Source: Vibrio cincinnatiensis DSM 19608 (GTDB lineage Bacteria > Pseudomonadota > Gammaproteobacteria > Enterobacterales > Vibrionaceae). From it: DNA of 64,000 bases. Below the pieces are notes generated by a model. That model saw only the letters and a program-made list of their open reading frames with translations, did not search any database and was not told where the DNA came from. Shown here one piece after another: positions 46,888 through 56,917 of this stretch (position 1 is the first letter of the stretch; the number at the start of each line of letters is the position of its first letter). Location of the stretch: positions 230,133 through 294,132 of the forward strand of contig NZ_FUXB01000003.1 of NCBI RefSeq assembly GCF_900167345.1, in the 5' to 3' direction. A program made the position numbers and the translations under genes.

Positions 46888-49172
46888 GATTTTTTCTCCA
46901 ATTTGATCATGGCCATCACACCAATCGCAGCCAATGCTAATACGAAGATTTCACCTAACGTATCTAAAGCTCGGTAATCCACTAAAATAACGTTGACGAT
47001 GTTACGTCCTTTAGCAATCAGGTAGCTGTTCTCAATCAAGTAATCACTGATACGATCCGGTTCAGCAAATTGAGTCACCGTCATCACCAGCAATGTCATC
47101 ATGCCACCAAATACAAGGGCAACAAAGGCATCACGCCAACGAACATCAGAACTGGATAAACGTTGGAATCTCGGTAATTTAAAGAGGACAAAAACCAATA
47201 AAATCACCGTCAATGTTTCAATGAGAATTTGTGTAATCGCTAGATCGGGGGCACTGAAAAAGACATAGATCAAAGCCATACAAAAGCCTAATGCACCAAT
47301 TGCGGCAACAGCACCTAACCTTTGTTCCGTAATACAAGCATATCCCACAACCGCAACAATGATTCCCGCCACTAATAACTCGTAAATCTCTAAATCAGAG
47401 AAATCGAGTGTGCCATACCATCCCACTCTTGTTGCAATCACATATCCAACTAACACAATCGTAAAGATAAAAATGGTCAAAATATAATTAGACATATAAC
47501 CATTCTGTACTTTGCCCGTCGTCCATTTCGCAAAAAAGACTAAACCACGCATTACGATGTCGTAACCTTTCTCTGGGCCATAATTGAGTAGTGGCTTCAT
47601 GCCTGAAACCTTAAGAGCTAAGTGATCCCAGTGTTTAAAAAGCAGATATCCCAAACTCAAGGCGATTGCACTTAGCAATAACGGTAGATTAAAGCCATGC
47701 CATAGTGAGAGTGATACAGGGTTAACCGACTCACCCACCACCGATGCGGTCGCAGCAGTGATCAAAGGAGCGATCAATGAGGGAATAAGACCAAATATTA
47801 ATCCAAAACTAGCCAGCAGAGAAAATCCGATTCGCATCGTCCAAGGGGCTTCATGAGGAGCTTTAGGTGTTGCCACTTGAGAGCCAAAAAACGGTTTGAT
47901 CACCAGTAATCCAGCACTCGCCACCAGACAAATAGAAGAAATAACGCCAACCAGCAGTAAAGTACTTTGCCACGGACTCGAGAGCAATCCTTCAAGCATG
48001 GACTCTTTCGCTATAAAACCAAGCACTGGAGGAACGCCCGCAAGTGCAAGTGCCGCCAATGACATGAAAAAAGCGGTATGAGGCATACTGCGTTTAAGGC
48101 CACCAAGTTGACGAATATCTTTGGTCCCCGTTTCATGATCAACGGTTCCCGCTGCCATAAACAGCGCCCCTTTATATAACGCATGAGCCAGTAAAAAAAC
48201 CATTGCGGCTGTCAGTGCGGATTCACCACCAATACCAATCAGTAATGTTAATGTTCCTAAAGAAGCCACGGTGGTATAGGCTAGAATACGTTTTAAATCC
48301 GTACTCGTCACCGCCATTAACGAGCCTACGAACATGGTCAACGCACCGATACTGGTCAGCAGTACCGTCCAGTACATATCACCGACCATCACCGGCTGCA
48401 AACGGGCTAATAGGTACACACCAGCTTTAACCATTGTCGCGGAATGTAAAAATGAACTGACGGGCGTTGGAGCAGCCATCGCATTTGGTAACCAAAAATG
48501 GAAAGGAGTTTGAGCCGATTTAGTGAACGCTCCCGCTAGAATCAACAATAGCATCGGAGTAAAAAGGGGCTGCTGTTGAAGATTCGCCCCTTGTGCCAAT
48601 ATTTCATCAAACTGGTAACTGCCTGCCAATTGCCCAAGCAGAATAACCCCAGCCATTAAAGCAAGCCCGCCTCCAACAGTAACGAATAAGCCTTGAAGTG
48701 CTGATTTTCTTGATTTTTCTTGTTCATGATTGAAACCTATCAGCATATAAGAAGTAATACTGGTCAGTTCCCAAAAAACAAACATCGCCATGATATTATT
48801 AGAGAGAACAACACCTAACATTGCCCCCATAAAAGCACAAAGAAACATCACCAATTTATGCTGATCACGATGCCCAGAAAGATAACTTCCTGCATAAATG
48901 ATGACCAAAGTACCAATACCGCTGATCAACAAAGCAAAGAGCAAACTCAATCCATCAAGCCGCAAATCTAACGAAATGCCCAATGAAGGGATCCAATCAT
49001 AGTAAAACAGCAGAACCTCACCGCCAGCTATCTGTGAAGTAAAGCTAAGAAAATAAATAAACAACAGTGCAGGTAACGTCGCAACCCACCACGCTGCACG
49101 TTCTCCCAATTGGCGATATAGCCATGGAACAAAAAAAGCAAAAATAAATCCTGACATTAATGCGTATAGCAT
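46884..49172 (-). CDS. mrpA: Mrp-type antiporter subunit A
   Basis: The largest subunit, 762 residues and about 20 helices, related to NuoL with an extra C-terminal MrpA-specific part. The proton-path glutamate is in [15 protein letters not shown]. The lysine motif is [22 protein letters not shown]-terminal helices carry [20 protein letters not shown]. The ribosome site GGGGGA lies before the ATG, and the stop of a short upstream frame abuts the start. The complex exchanges cytosolic Na+ or K+ for external protons and supports salt and alkali tolerance. Confidence 0.95.
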   Translation of the reverse strand: MLYALMSGFIFAFFVPWLYRQLGERAAWWVATLPALLFIYFLSFTSQIAGGEVLLFYYDWIPSLGISLDLRLDGLSLLFALLISGIGTLVIIYAGSYLSGHRDQHKLVMFLCAFMGAMLGVVLSNNIMAMFVFWELTSITSYMLIGFNHEQEKSRKSALQGLFVTVGGGLALMAGVILLGQLAGSYQFDEILAQGANLQQQPLFTPMLLLILAGAFTKSAQTPFHFWLPNAMAAPTPVSSFLHSATMVKAGVYLLARLQPVMVGDMYWTVLLTSIGALTMFVGSLMAVTSTDLKRILAYTTVASLGTLTLLIGIGGESALTAAMVFLLAHALYKGALFMAAGTVDHETGTKDIRQLGGLKRSMPHTAFFMSLAALALAGVPPVLGFIAKESMLEGLLSSPWQSTLLLVGVISSICLVASAGLLVIKPFFGSQVATPKAPHEAPWTMRIGFSLLASFGLIFGLIPSLIAPLITAATASVVGESVNPVSLSLWHGFNLPLLLSAIALSLGYLLFKHWDHLALKVSGMKPLLNYGPEKGYDIVMRGLVFFAKWTTGKVQNGYMSNYILTIFIFTIVLVGYVIATRVGWYGTLDFSDLEIYELLVAGIIVAVVGYACITEQRLGAVAAIGALGFCMALIYVFFSAPDLAITQILIETLTVILLVFVLFKLPRFQRLSSSDVRWRDAFVALVFGGMMTLLVMTVTQFAEPDRISDYLIENSYLIAKGRNIVNVILVDYRALDTLGEIFVLALAAIGVMAMIKLEKKS

Positions 49173-49271
49173 CTAATGATCCCCCACTATCGAAACTCTA
49201 TTGTGCCGCATATATTCCTCTTCCTCGTCAGAATTGGACAGCTCTTGCCGAACTCTCAAATCAGATGTCAT
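49173..49271 (-). CDS. Candidate coupled leader ORF upstream of mrpA
   Basis: A 32-codon frame from ATG at 49271, ending in TAG (49175-49173) directly against the mrpA ATG. A nested 12-codon version from 49211 (MRHNRVSIVGDH) has a strong GAGGAAGAGG ribosome site. Either could couple translation to mrpA. Small size makes this tentative. Confidence 0.3.
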   Translation of the reverse strand: MTSDLRVRQELSNSDEEEEYMRHNRVSIVGDH

Positions 49272-49406
49272 CAAACCATCATGCGATTTCACGCTAAGTT
49301 CAGTACGAAGCAAACTCTGAGTGCGATCCCTTATTATGACCGTAACACGATTTTTTATGATTTATAAACAAGTTAGCTAAAGAATAGCTGAGCCTTTAGA
49401 AAATAA
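49272..49406. other. Rest of the gap between nhaA and mrpA
   Basis: Part of the 351-base stretch between the nhaA stop and the mrpA start. The remainder is AT-rich and should hold the mrpA promoter, which I could not place. Open frames on the opposite strand have no start signals. Confidence 0.3.
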
Positions 49407-49435
49407 GAAAGCATAAAACTAGGTTTTATGCTTTC
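49407..49435 (-). terminator. Terminator after nhaA
   Basis: GAAAGCATAAAAC (49407-49419) and GTTTTATGCTTTC (49423-49435) form a perfect 13-bp stem with a 3-nt loop. On the minus strand it is followed by TTATTTTC. Confidence 0.8.
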
Positions 49436-49523
49436 TTTGTCAATCGAGTCTTAGCTTATATAAGTGATCAAGCTCACGCTAGAGAGCTGACATCACTTGA
49501 AACACTAAGTACCCAATTTGCGT

Positions 49524-50714
49524 CTAAAATTCATGTTTCTGCTCTTCCACTAATACGGCTTTATCCATCACCAAGCGTTTAGGTAGTGTGGCTCGAAGCA
49601 TCATATAACCAGCCAATGCTGCGGTTGTTGACCCCATTAAAATACCTAAACGGGCATAATTATCTAATAAAATATAGGTACTACCAAATGCCAATGATGA
49701 GATAAAAATTGACATCGTAAAACCAATACCACACAAAACAGAAACTGCAAAAATATGCCTAATATCAATACCTTCAGGTAGCTTAGTCATCCCCAACTTT
49801 ACGGAAATCCAGCTAAAAGTAAAAATCCCCAGAGGCTTGCCCACAAAAAGGCCAAGCGCAACCCCTAAAGGTAACGTCGATGTCAGCCCTGACATTGAAA
49901 TACCGGTGAGTGAGATCCCAGCATTCGCCAGCGCAAATAATGGTAGGATAAAAAACGTCGACCAAGGATGGAGCGTATGTTCCAAATGTTTCAGAGGTGA
50001 AACGCCCTCCTTCTTCACTTTTAGAGGAATAGCGAAACCGACGATAACGCCAGCCAAAGTTGCATGTACACCTGATTGTAAAACGGCATACCAAAGTATC
50101 GCGCCTACCACCATATAAGGTGTAATTTTTGAGACTTGATAACGATTAAGAAGATAAAGCCCTCCCGCCGCCGCCGCTCCAAGAGTCAAGGCAACAACCG
50201 ACAAATCACTCGTATAAAAAAGAGCAATAATCACGATGACACCCAAGTCATCAATGATAGCTAAAGCAAGCAAGAAAGCTTTCAAACTCACTGGAACACG
50301 GTTACCCAGTAACGCCATGATCCCTAGCGCAAACGCAATATCCGTGGCCGCAGGAATCGCCCAACCTTGGCTGGCTGTTGGATCCGAAGAGTTAAATAAC
50401 GTATACACTAATGCAGGCGCTAACATCCCACCCAGTGCTGCAATTGCAGGGAAAAGTGCTTGTTCTTTTGTTTTTAGTGAACCATCAATCAACTCACGTT
50501 TCACTTCCAATCCTATGAGAAGGAAAAAGATAGCCATCAAACCATCATTAACCCAATGAGCAACTGACATGCCGAAAAAACTGGCATGTAATGAATGTTG
50601 ATAAAGTTCATCAAGTGGTGAATTGGCAATCAACATCGCCGAAATAGCGGCAATAACAAGCAGAACACCACCAGCCGCTTCCGACTTTAAAAAACTACGA
50701 ATCATATGAATCAT
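49524..50714 (-). CDS. nhaA: Na+/H+ antiporter NhaA
   Basis: Electrogenic inner-membrane antiporter exchanging two protons for one sodium ion. The 396-residue protein has twelve expected helices. The ion-binding aspartates are Asp155 and Asp156 in [10 protein letters not shown], and Asp125 in [11 protein letters not shown]; all are eight residues before their E. coli equivalents. An ATG three codons in is a possible alternative start. A perfect 15-bp dyad lies 18 bases upstream of the start. With Mrp it gives the cell two sodium-extrusion systems in one place. Confidence 0.97.
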   Translation of the reverse strand: MIHMIRSFLKSEAAGGVLLVIAAISAMLIANSPLDELYQHSLHASFFGMSVAHWVNDGLMAIFFLLIGLEVKRELIDGSLKTKEQALFPAIAALGGMLAPALVYTLFNSSDPTASQGWAIPAATDIAFALGIMALLGNRVPVSLKAFLLALAIIDDLGVIVIIALFYTSDLSVVALTLGAAAAGGLYLLNRYQVSKITPYMVVGAILWYAVLQSGVHATLAGVIVGFAIPLKVKKEGVSPLKHLEHTLHPWSTFFILPLFALANAGISLTGISMSGLTSTLPLGVALGLFVGKPLGIFTFSWISVKLGMTKLPEGIDIRHIFAVSVLCGIGFTMSIFISSLAFGSTYILLDNYARLGILMGSTTAALAGYMMLRATLPKRLVMDKAVLVEEQKHEF

Positions 50715-50731
50715 GGTGAAATCGTCCTTAA

Positions 50732-50746
50732 TTATTCTGAGAATAA
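50732..50746. promoter_or_regulatory. Perfect 15-bp dyad upstream of nhaA
   Basis: TTATTCTGAGAATAA (7-1-7 palindrome) ends 18 bases before the nhaA start codon. On the minus strand its left arm contains TATTCT, a plausible -10. An operator role is inferred. Confidence 0.45.
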
Positions 50747-51007
50747 ACGATAAAAGAACCTAATTTAGACAGGAATGGGAAACTTAATACTGTCAACACG
50801 GAAAACAAGAAGGTAGTAGGAGTTTACTCAGAGAAGGTTCGCTTTAAAAATCGCTTGTAATGAATGAATAACTCGAAATAACCGAATAATAGAACTTTAA
50901 TGTACGTATATTCCGTCATGTTAGAAAGGGCGATGCATCCAGTTTCTATAGAAATGAAACTCAATTCATTGACACATCCGCCTTCTAGAGAAATAAGAAA
51001 AACCGTG

Positions 51008-52135
51008 CTAATAACCCGTTAATTGCATAAAGCCTCGAGCTTCATGGGTCCCTGTTGCATGAATCGGCCCCTCCCAATATGGAAGGGCAAAAGGAAGCCA
51101 TAAATTCGGGTTTAAAGCTTTGGTGGTAATGTGAATATTTTGGCTTGGAACAGAGATATTCCACTGCAATGGCAGCACTTTATCTCCCCCAATAGTACTT
51201 GCTGACTGTGAGGAAATGTTAATTTCTGAGTCAGATAAAACCACCGTTCGTCCCTCTCGCATGGCTAAAGTTCCATACAGATAAGGGCGCTGGTTACGGT
51301 ATCGATGGCGAATAACGGTTAAAGTACGGCTATTATCAAGGTGAAGAACAAACCAATCCCAACCTTGTTGACCTTCACCAAGTAATCCACTGCCCCATAC
51401 TTTACTCACCCATGCCTCCCCTACCACTGAAACAGCATCCGAGTAAGGATCCAATTGAAGCTTTCCCTTCACCGAAATAAATGGAGCATAAATAGAGTAA
51501 GAAGCTAGAGAGGAATGATCATCTCGACTCTGGTATCCATTCTCTCCGGGTAAGACATAAGGGCCATTCGCCACCAACTGCAATGACGCCCCAAAGTTAT
51601 CGGTCTCGATCATTAACTGGCTTGGTAAGGGGCCGGAACCCAGAGAGCGCCATTGCCAGTTATCAATCCATAAACGAAAAGGTTGCTGCGTCATATCCGC
51701 TTGACCTATCCCACCACGGGCAATACGTTGATCTTTCCACGATTGCTGGGTGTTAGAAATAACGACATGAGAGATAAATAACTGGGAATTATGCCACCCC
51801 GTATCTTGCCGATCATCGTTCGCAACCCGGAAATAGTTCCACTGCACTCCATATTCTTCGCCTTTTGCATCACGAACATTAGCAAAGACATGCCACCACT
51901 CATGTTGATATTCAGGATGAATGGCAAAATCCTGTGGTAAACGCACTGACTTATCAGGAGAGACTAAAGCAAAGCGTTGATCTTCATTCGACAAAAGTAG
52001 ACGACTGGATTTACTTTCTAATGATGAATGAGTTTCACTGAGAAAATGGGGGTAAGTACGATAAACAACCGCCCCAAGCAGAGCCGCAACTATGGCCAAG
52101 ATAAGGAAAACTCGACACGTTATCACTTTTTTCAC
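51008..52135 (-). CDS. AttH/CrtC-N lipocalin-like exported protein
   Basis: A 375-residue protein with an N-terminal membrane segment (about 8-26), probably an uncleaved anchor or signal, then a double beta-barrel domain of the AttH/CrtC type. Visible motifs are HPEYQHEWWHVFANV, VQWNYFRVAN, VVGEAWVSKVWGSG and GWDWFVLHLDNSR. It overlaps the permease stop by four bases. Proteins of this fold accompany ABC exporters in many proteobacteria and are suspected to handle lipids or hydrophobic products; the substrate is unknown. Confidence 0.8.
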   Translation of the reverse strand: MKKVITCRVFLILAIVAALLGAVVYRTYPHFLSETHSSLESKSSRLLLSNEDQRFALVSPDKSVRLPQDFAIHPEYQHEWWHVFANVRDAKGEEYGVQWNYFRVANDDRQDTGWHNSQLFISHVVISNTQQSWKDQRIARGGIGQADMTQQPFRLWIDNWQWRSLGSGPLPSQLMIETDNFGASLQLVANGPYVLPGENGYQSRDDHSSLASYSIYAPFISVKGKLQLDPYSDAVSVVGEAWVSKVWGSGLLGEGQQGWDWFVLHLDNSRTLTVIRHRYRNQRPYLYGTLAMREGRTVVLSDSEINISSQSASTIGGDKVLPLQWNISVPSQNIHITTKALNPNLWLPFALPYWEGPIHATGTHEARGFMQLTGY

Positions 52136-54588
52136 ACGGCATCCCTCAATGATTTCATTGCCGTTTGGCGCACTAAACGAATAACGGGAAGCGCCCCTGA
52201 AATAATCAAAGCCAGCATAGACAGCCCGCCCGTTTTCGCATAAGCGGAAGGCACCATTTGTAACTCAATGGTCCAACCAAAAGCTTCACGAATGACGACT
52301 TCCACCACTAACTTAGCCAACGCTAAACCTAATGGTAATGCAATCAATAGCGAAATAATGCCAAACACAAACAGTTGCAAAGCACCGATAATAACCAGCT
52401 CTTTGCCTGATACCCCCAAGCATCGCAGTAATGATATATGCCGCTGACGAGAGACTTCTCCTGCTAAAGTAGCAAAGAAAATACCGCATATTGCGATAAA
52501 CAGCGTGATATTGCCTAAACTATCGGCAATCGCAAACGTTCGATCGAAAATGCGCATTGCTTGTTTATGCAAGCTGCTATTATCAAACATCCGCTCGGAA
52601 TCCAGTCTAAAAATAGCATCCAATCGATTGATTAATGCTTCAACACTTCCCTGCTTATTTTTCAGTATGACACCTAAAGAAACATTACCACTGTTGGATA
52701 AACCTTCGAGCCAGTTTTTGTGAGACATCAACACCTGATGATAAGGGTTACCATAATCATAATACACCCCCACAACGAGCCAGCTTTGCCCCAATGGCAT
52801 CGACAGATCTAAGTAATCGCCGGGGCGAATGCCCAACCTTAGTGCCATCGACTCACTGATCATCACACTACGAGAATGATGCAATTGATACCAATAATTA
52901 GGCACACCTAATTTGACCGTGAGCGATTGCAACTCACCTTCAGACGAACCAGTACTGACCACTTGAATGGTCCCCTTATCACTCATCAGATCCTTTTCCC
53001 AGCGATGCCACACGGTTTTTACTTCTGGCTGTTGGTTTAACCACTGCGTCATTCTTGCTGCGGAGCTATTGGTCGGATAAAGATAGAGATCGGCCGCTAA
53101 ACGTTGCGTCAACCAAGTATCGGTAGTTTGTCTAAAGCTGCCAATCATGGTTTCCACACCAATATTGGCGGCCATCGCCAACATAAAGGCCATGGTTGCA
53201 ACACCTCGGTAACTCATACTGGCGGCGGCATCGGCAAAAAACCAGCGAACCTTAACCCAACGTAATGTATAAGAGAAGCTGATAAATAACTTCCAAATCA
53301 AATATGGCGTAAGGAGTGCTGCTCCTAATAACATGAATCCAATAATGATAAAACCTGTGGTTTGGCTTCTCGGCGCTTGATACACAGCAAGGGCGGCAAC
53401 CAGCAAAGCACAAGCCCCCAACGCTTGTATGGTGAACTCCGATCCAGCAAATCGAACCAGCGATAAACGTGTAGTGAGGCGAATAGGTTGAGATTTCAGT
53501 AAACGAATCAAAGGCCACGTACATGATACCAAGGCCGCAATCATTGCCATAAGCAGGCTGTAACTACTCCACTTCCAACTCCAACTAATAGAGAGGCCAA
53601 CATGCGCATCATACAAATTACTTAAACTGGCCGACACTGACGGCAGGAGTTGATTGGCTAATAGTAACCCGAGCACATTCCCACATAGCCAACTGAAAAG
53701 GATTAATCCGATTAGTTCTATCGCTAACGCTTGAGCTAACTGCCAGCCAGAAACGCCGGTTTGCCGTAACACGCCGACTAAAGGCTGTCGCTGGATCAAT
53801 GAGAGGGACATCGCCTGATAAAAAATAAACATCCCAACTAAAAAAGACAACATACCCAAAGAGGTTAAATTGGTGTGAAATGCCCGCGTTAACGCTTCCA
53901 GTTCAGAACGAGATGTGCGCACTAAGGCCATACCATTTGGTAAGCTTCGCTCTAATTTTTCTAACTTATTCTCTGGCATCTCTGCACACGCAATGACAGA
54001 AAATCCAGCGCTTTTGCGTAACGTTCTGACTAACGAAAGATCAGCGATAACTCGAGTACCATTGATCAAGCCGTGACGGTCAACCGATATCGGGCCTAAG
54101 GTGGTTTCATCTTCTAATAAAATAAAATCACCATCATTCCATTTTTGAATAGCGGCAAACTCTTGGCTAACAAGAATCGGATACGGTGCTCGCATCAAAG
54201 ATAGGGTAACCATTTCAGATAATGAACGATTACTGTTGATGGGCAGCATTGCCACCGTATCAATCCCTAGTAGGGTAATATCAACCCCATTTTTAGTCAT
54301 GAGGCGATAATTATCAAAAGGAACACATTGCTGAAAACCTTCTCGGCGAAGCTGCACATAAAAACCTTGGGGAATTTTATTGGCGATGTGTTTAGGGCGA
54401 ATCCGGTAAGGCAGAGGGTTTGAGAAAAGTTTCTCACCGTGTTGATAACTTTGTTGCGCGTGTTGATTAATTGCGGTGACCCCCACCAATAAGGAGACAC
54501 TCAGGGTTAAACCAAGCCAGACTAAAAAAATTTGTAATGGATAGCGCCGATAATGCCCAAGTAATGCTTTAACTACGGGCCACAACAT
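52132..54588 (-). CDS. ABC transporter permease, FtsX/LolC type with two permease units
   Basis: An 818-residue inner-membrane protein with a first helix (about 15-36), a large periplasmic domain, an FtsX-like bundle (about 250-420), a second periplasmic domain and a final FtsX-like bundle (about 690-810). This is two permeases in one chain. The start at 54588 follows AAGGAGGG and overlaps the ATPase gene by 20 bases; the longer frame to 54645 is rejected. It pairs with the LolD-like ATPase and AttH-like protein, suggesting extraction or export of a lipid-like substrate. Confidence 0.88.
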   Translation of the reverse strand: MLWPVVKALLGHYRRYPLQIFLVWLGLTLSVSLLVGVTAINQHAQQSYQHGEKLFSNPLPYRIRPKHIANKIPQGFYVQLRREGFQQCVPFDNYRLMTKNGVDITLLGIDTVAMLPINSNRSLSEMVTLSLMRAPYPILVSQEFAAIQKWNDGDFILLEDETTLGPISVDRHGLINGTRVIADLSLVRTLRKSAGFSVIACAEMPENKLEKLERSLPNGMALVRTSRSELEALTRAFHTNLTSLGMLSFLVGMFIFYQAMSLSLIQRQPLVGVLRQTGVSGWQLAQALAIELIGLILFSWLCGNVLGLLLANQLLPSVSASLSNLYDAHVGLSISWSWKWSSYSLLMAMIAALVSCTWPLIRLLKSQPIRLTTRLSLVRFAGSEFTIQALGACALLVAALAVYQAPRSQTTGFIIIGFMLLGAALLTPYLIWKLFISFSYTLRWVKVRWFFADAAASMSYRGVATMAFMLAMAANIGVETMIGSFRQTTDTWLTQRLAADLYLYPTNSSAARMTQWLNQQPEVKTVWHRWEKDLMSDKGTIQVVSTGSSEGELQSLTVKLGVPNYWYQLHHSRSVMISESMALRLGIRPGDYLDLSMPLGQSWLVVGVYYDYGNPYHQVLMSHKNWLEGLSNSGNVSLGVILKNKQGSVEALINRLDAIFRLDSERMFDNSSLHKQAMRIFDRTFAIADSLGNITLFIAICGIFFATLAGEVSRQRHISLLRCLGVSGKELVIIGALQLFVFGIISLLIALPLGLALAKLVVEVVIREAFGWTIELQMVPSAYAKTGGLSMLALIISGALPVIRLVRQTAMKSLRDAV

Positions 54589-55252
54589 GAAGTCGCCCTC
54601 CTTGTAGCCGGATACATCCTGCCATGTGTTGCGCGACTTTTTCACTATGCGTCACCAGCAATAAAGCGCAATCTAATTGGCGAGTTAAACTGGTCAGTAA
54701 ACGCATGACCGCTTCTGCGTTACGCTCATCTAAACTTCCCGTAGGTTCATCAGCCAATAACAAAGCAGGTTCCATATACAAAGCTCGAGCAATGGCGGCA
54801 CGTTGCTGCTGCCCTCCTGAAACCTCTTCAGGATAACGGCCTAATAGAGGCATTAAGTCTAATGAAGAGAGAATTTGTCGCAGCAATCGCTGATCTTCTG
54901 GTAGCCCTTTTAGCTGGCGACAAAAACGAATATTATCGGCGACATTGAGCGTCGGTAACAAATTAAATTGTTGAAATATATGGCCAATATTATTGCGCCG
55001 AAAAGCCGTTCGTTTGTTCTCAGGGCAATCATGCATCGCAAAGCCGGGAAACCAAATTTCACCCGAATCGGCAATATCAAGTCCAGCGATTAAATTTAAC
55101 AGGGTACTTTTTCCAGAACCACTTTCCCCCATCAACGCGAGTTGATCTCCTCGATTTAACGTCAACTCTGCACCTTGTAACACAGGGTGGAATTCATCAC
55201 CATCCACGTAACCTTTGCACAGGTCTATCAGCTGTAACATTAAATCACTCAC
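54569..55252 (-). CDS. ABC transporter ATPase, LolD-like
   Basis: A 227-residue stand-alone ATPase. Walker A GESGSGKST is near 39-47, signature SGGQQQRAAIARAL near 145-158, and Walker B LLLADEPTGSLD near 165-176. It is of the MacB/LolD subgroup, which works by mechanotransmission rather than by moving substrate through the membrane. First gene of the three-gene operon with the large permease and the AttH-like protein; no strong terminator is seen after the operon. Confidence 0.92.
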   Translation of the reverse strand: MSDLMLQLIDLCKGYVDGDEFHPVLQGAELTLNRGDQLALMGESGSGKSTLLNLIAGLDIADSGEIWFPGFAMHDCPENKRTAFRRNNIGHIFQQFNLLPTLNVADNIRFCRQLKGLPEDQRLLRQILSSLDLMPLLGRYPEEVSGGQQQRAAIARALYMEPALLLADEPTGSLDERNAEAVMRLLTSLTRQLDCALLLVTHSEKVAQHMAGCIRLQGGRLHVVARS

Positions 55253-55363
55253 CGTTGCTCAAAATAGGACTGAGAATCTACACTAAATCCCTTCCGGTAG
55301 GAAGTATTTTGGATTCGAGATCACAGAATATGAATTCAATTGCACCAAATTGGTGGTTAGAGT

Positions 55364-56740
55364 CTAATTGTCAATCAAATTACGCATCCATTTTCTGCTA
55401 AACATCCGCCACATAGAACCGCCCCATTTGATGAATTCTTCCAGTAAAAACAATAAATAAATCCATTCAGGTTTGATGTTGAAATAGATTGCTGCCAATG
55501 CCGTGAGGGGAATTCCTATCACCCATTGAGCCAACACATCTTGAGCCAGACAAAATTTCACATCCCCACCCGCTCGGAGTACTCCAACAATCACCGTCAT
55601 CGGCACCGATCGAAGCACAATCCCCACGCTCAAAATCATGATAAATTTTTCGGCTAACTGGCGAGTTTCTTCCGTTAATGCACTAAAGGCATTCAAAATA
55701 GGAATTTGGATAATAAAAAGGGCAATAGCAACCACAATACCAGCGATAAAGCTTAAAATCGTTACCCCTATTGCTTGGTAATAAACCGCATCATACTGCT
55801 TTGCCCCCAACTGGTTACCCACCAAAACGGCGGCGGCATTCGACATACCAATTAACAGGCTTAAAGAGATCGACTCTACGGGAGTCATCACCGATAAAGC
55901 CGCTAAACCTTGTACACCACTTTGTCCCATGATGGCATGGTAAACAAATAGCCCGCCAGCCCAAGTCAAAAAATTGAACGTGGTGGGCAAAGAGAGTTTC
56001 AAAAAACGGGCAATGGGTTTCCACACCATCACCGCTTTAATATCATTCCATCCAAAAGCCAAAAGGTGATTTTTGCTATAAAGATACCCATACAAGCAAG
56101 CAACTTCTATCGCCCCGCTTAATACGGTAGCGATGGCTGCCCCTTCAATCCCTAAAGCAGGGAAGCCCAATTTACCAAAAATTAACACCCAGTTAAGAAT
56201 CACGTTGGCGACAATACCAATACCACTGAAAAAGGTACTAATTCCTGGTTTGTGCATCGCACGCAGCCCTACCGCCATACTGCTTACACAAGCAACAGCC
56301 AGCATACTCAGTGAGGTAATAATCAGATATTGACTCCCCAACGCATTGACTTGCAACGAGTCCGTTGTTAATCCCATGATCTGGCTAGGAAGCAGTAAAA
56401 AGAGCGCGACAGTAAATAGAGCAAAGAACATGGAAATCAACCAAGTCAGAGCGGTACTTTCCCGTACCCCTTGATGGTTGGCGGCTCCCCAATACTGGGC
56501 AGTTAATAACGCGCCTCCGGTGGTAACGCCTACCAACATAATGGTAGTCACAAAGGTAGCTCTAGCAGCGACACCCACAGCGGCAATTTCAGCCTCGCCA
56601 AGCTGACCGAGCATCAGCACATCCACTAAGCCTCGGCTAGAAAACATGATACTTTGCAAACTGATCGGTAAGGCAATGGCGATCAAACGACGCAAAAAAT
56701 CCCCTCTGGTGTAATATATCACTTGAGAAATGGCAGACAA
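55364..56740 (-). CDS. MATE-family efflux transporter
   Basis: A 458-residue protein with twelve predicted helices in two MATE halves. Conserved features include LPISLQSIMFSSRGLVDVLMLGQLG near the start (split at about 25-48), GTTLG-like GVTTGGALLTAQYWGA, and a second-half TPVESISLSLLIGMSNAAAVLVGNQLGAKQ region. Such pumps expel cationic drugs and dyes using Na+ or H+. The frame is open to an ATG at 56794, but the best ribosome site (AGAGGT, six bases away) belongs to a TTG at 56740, which is used here. Substrates unknown. Confidence 0.88.
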   Translation of the reverse strand: MSAISQVIYYTRGDFLRRLIAIALPISLQSIMFSSRGLVDVLMLGQLGEAEIAAVGVAARATFVTTIMLVGVTTGGALLTAQYWGAANHQGVRESTALTWLISMFFALFTVALFLLLPSQIMGLTTDSLQVNALGSQYLIITSLSMLAVACVSSMAVGLRAMHKPGISTFFSGIGIVANVILNWVLIFGKLGFPALGIEGAAIATVLSGAIEVACLYGYLYSKNHLLAFGWNDIKAVMVWKPIARFLKLSLPTTFNFLTWAGGLFVYHAIMGQSGVQGLAALSVMTPVESISLSLLIGMSNAAAVLVGNQLGAKQYDAVYYQAIGVTILSFIAGIVVAIALFIIQIPILNAFSALTEETRQLAEKFIMILSVGIVLRSVPMTVIVGVLRAGGDVKFCLAQDVLAQWVIGIPLTALAAIYFNIKPEWIYLLFLLEEFIKWGGSMWRMFSRKWMRNLIDN

Positions 56741-56917
56741 CGGATCACCTCTATAGTCAATGTGTGAAAAAAGTATCATGATATTTGCCGCCATTCATCA
56801 TCGGCAAAACAGTTTTCGAATCGGTAGCTCTGATAGATCTGGAAATGAGGCCAAACGGCTAGTGATAAATTATACGCATCCCGATAAATTCAAACTAGCC
56901 CATATAAAGGAATAACC

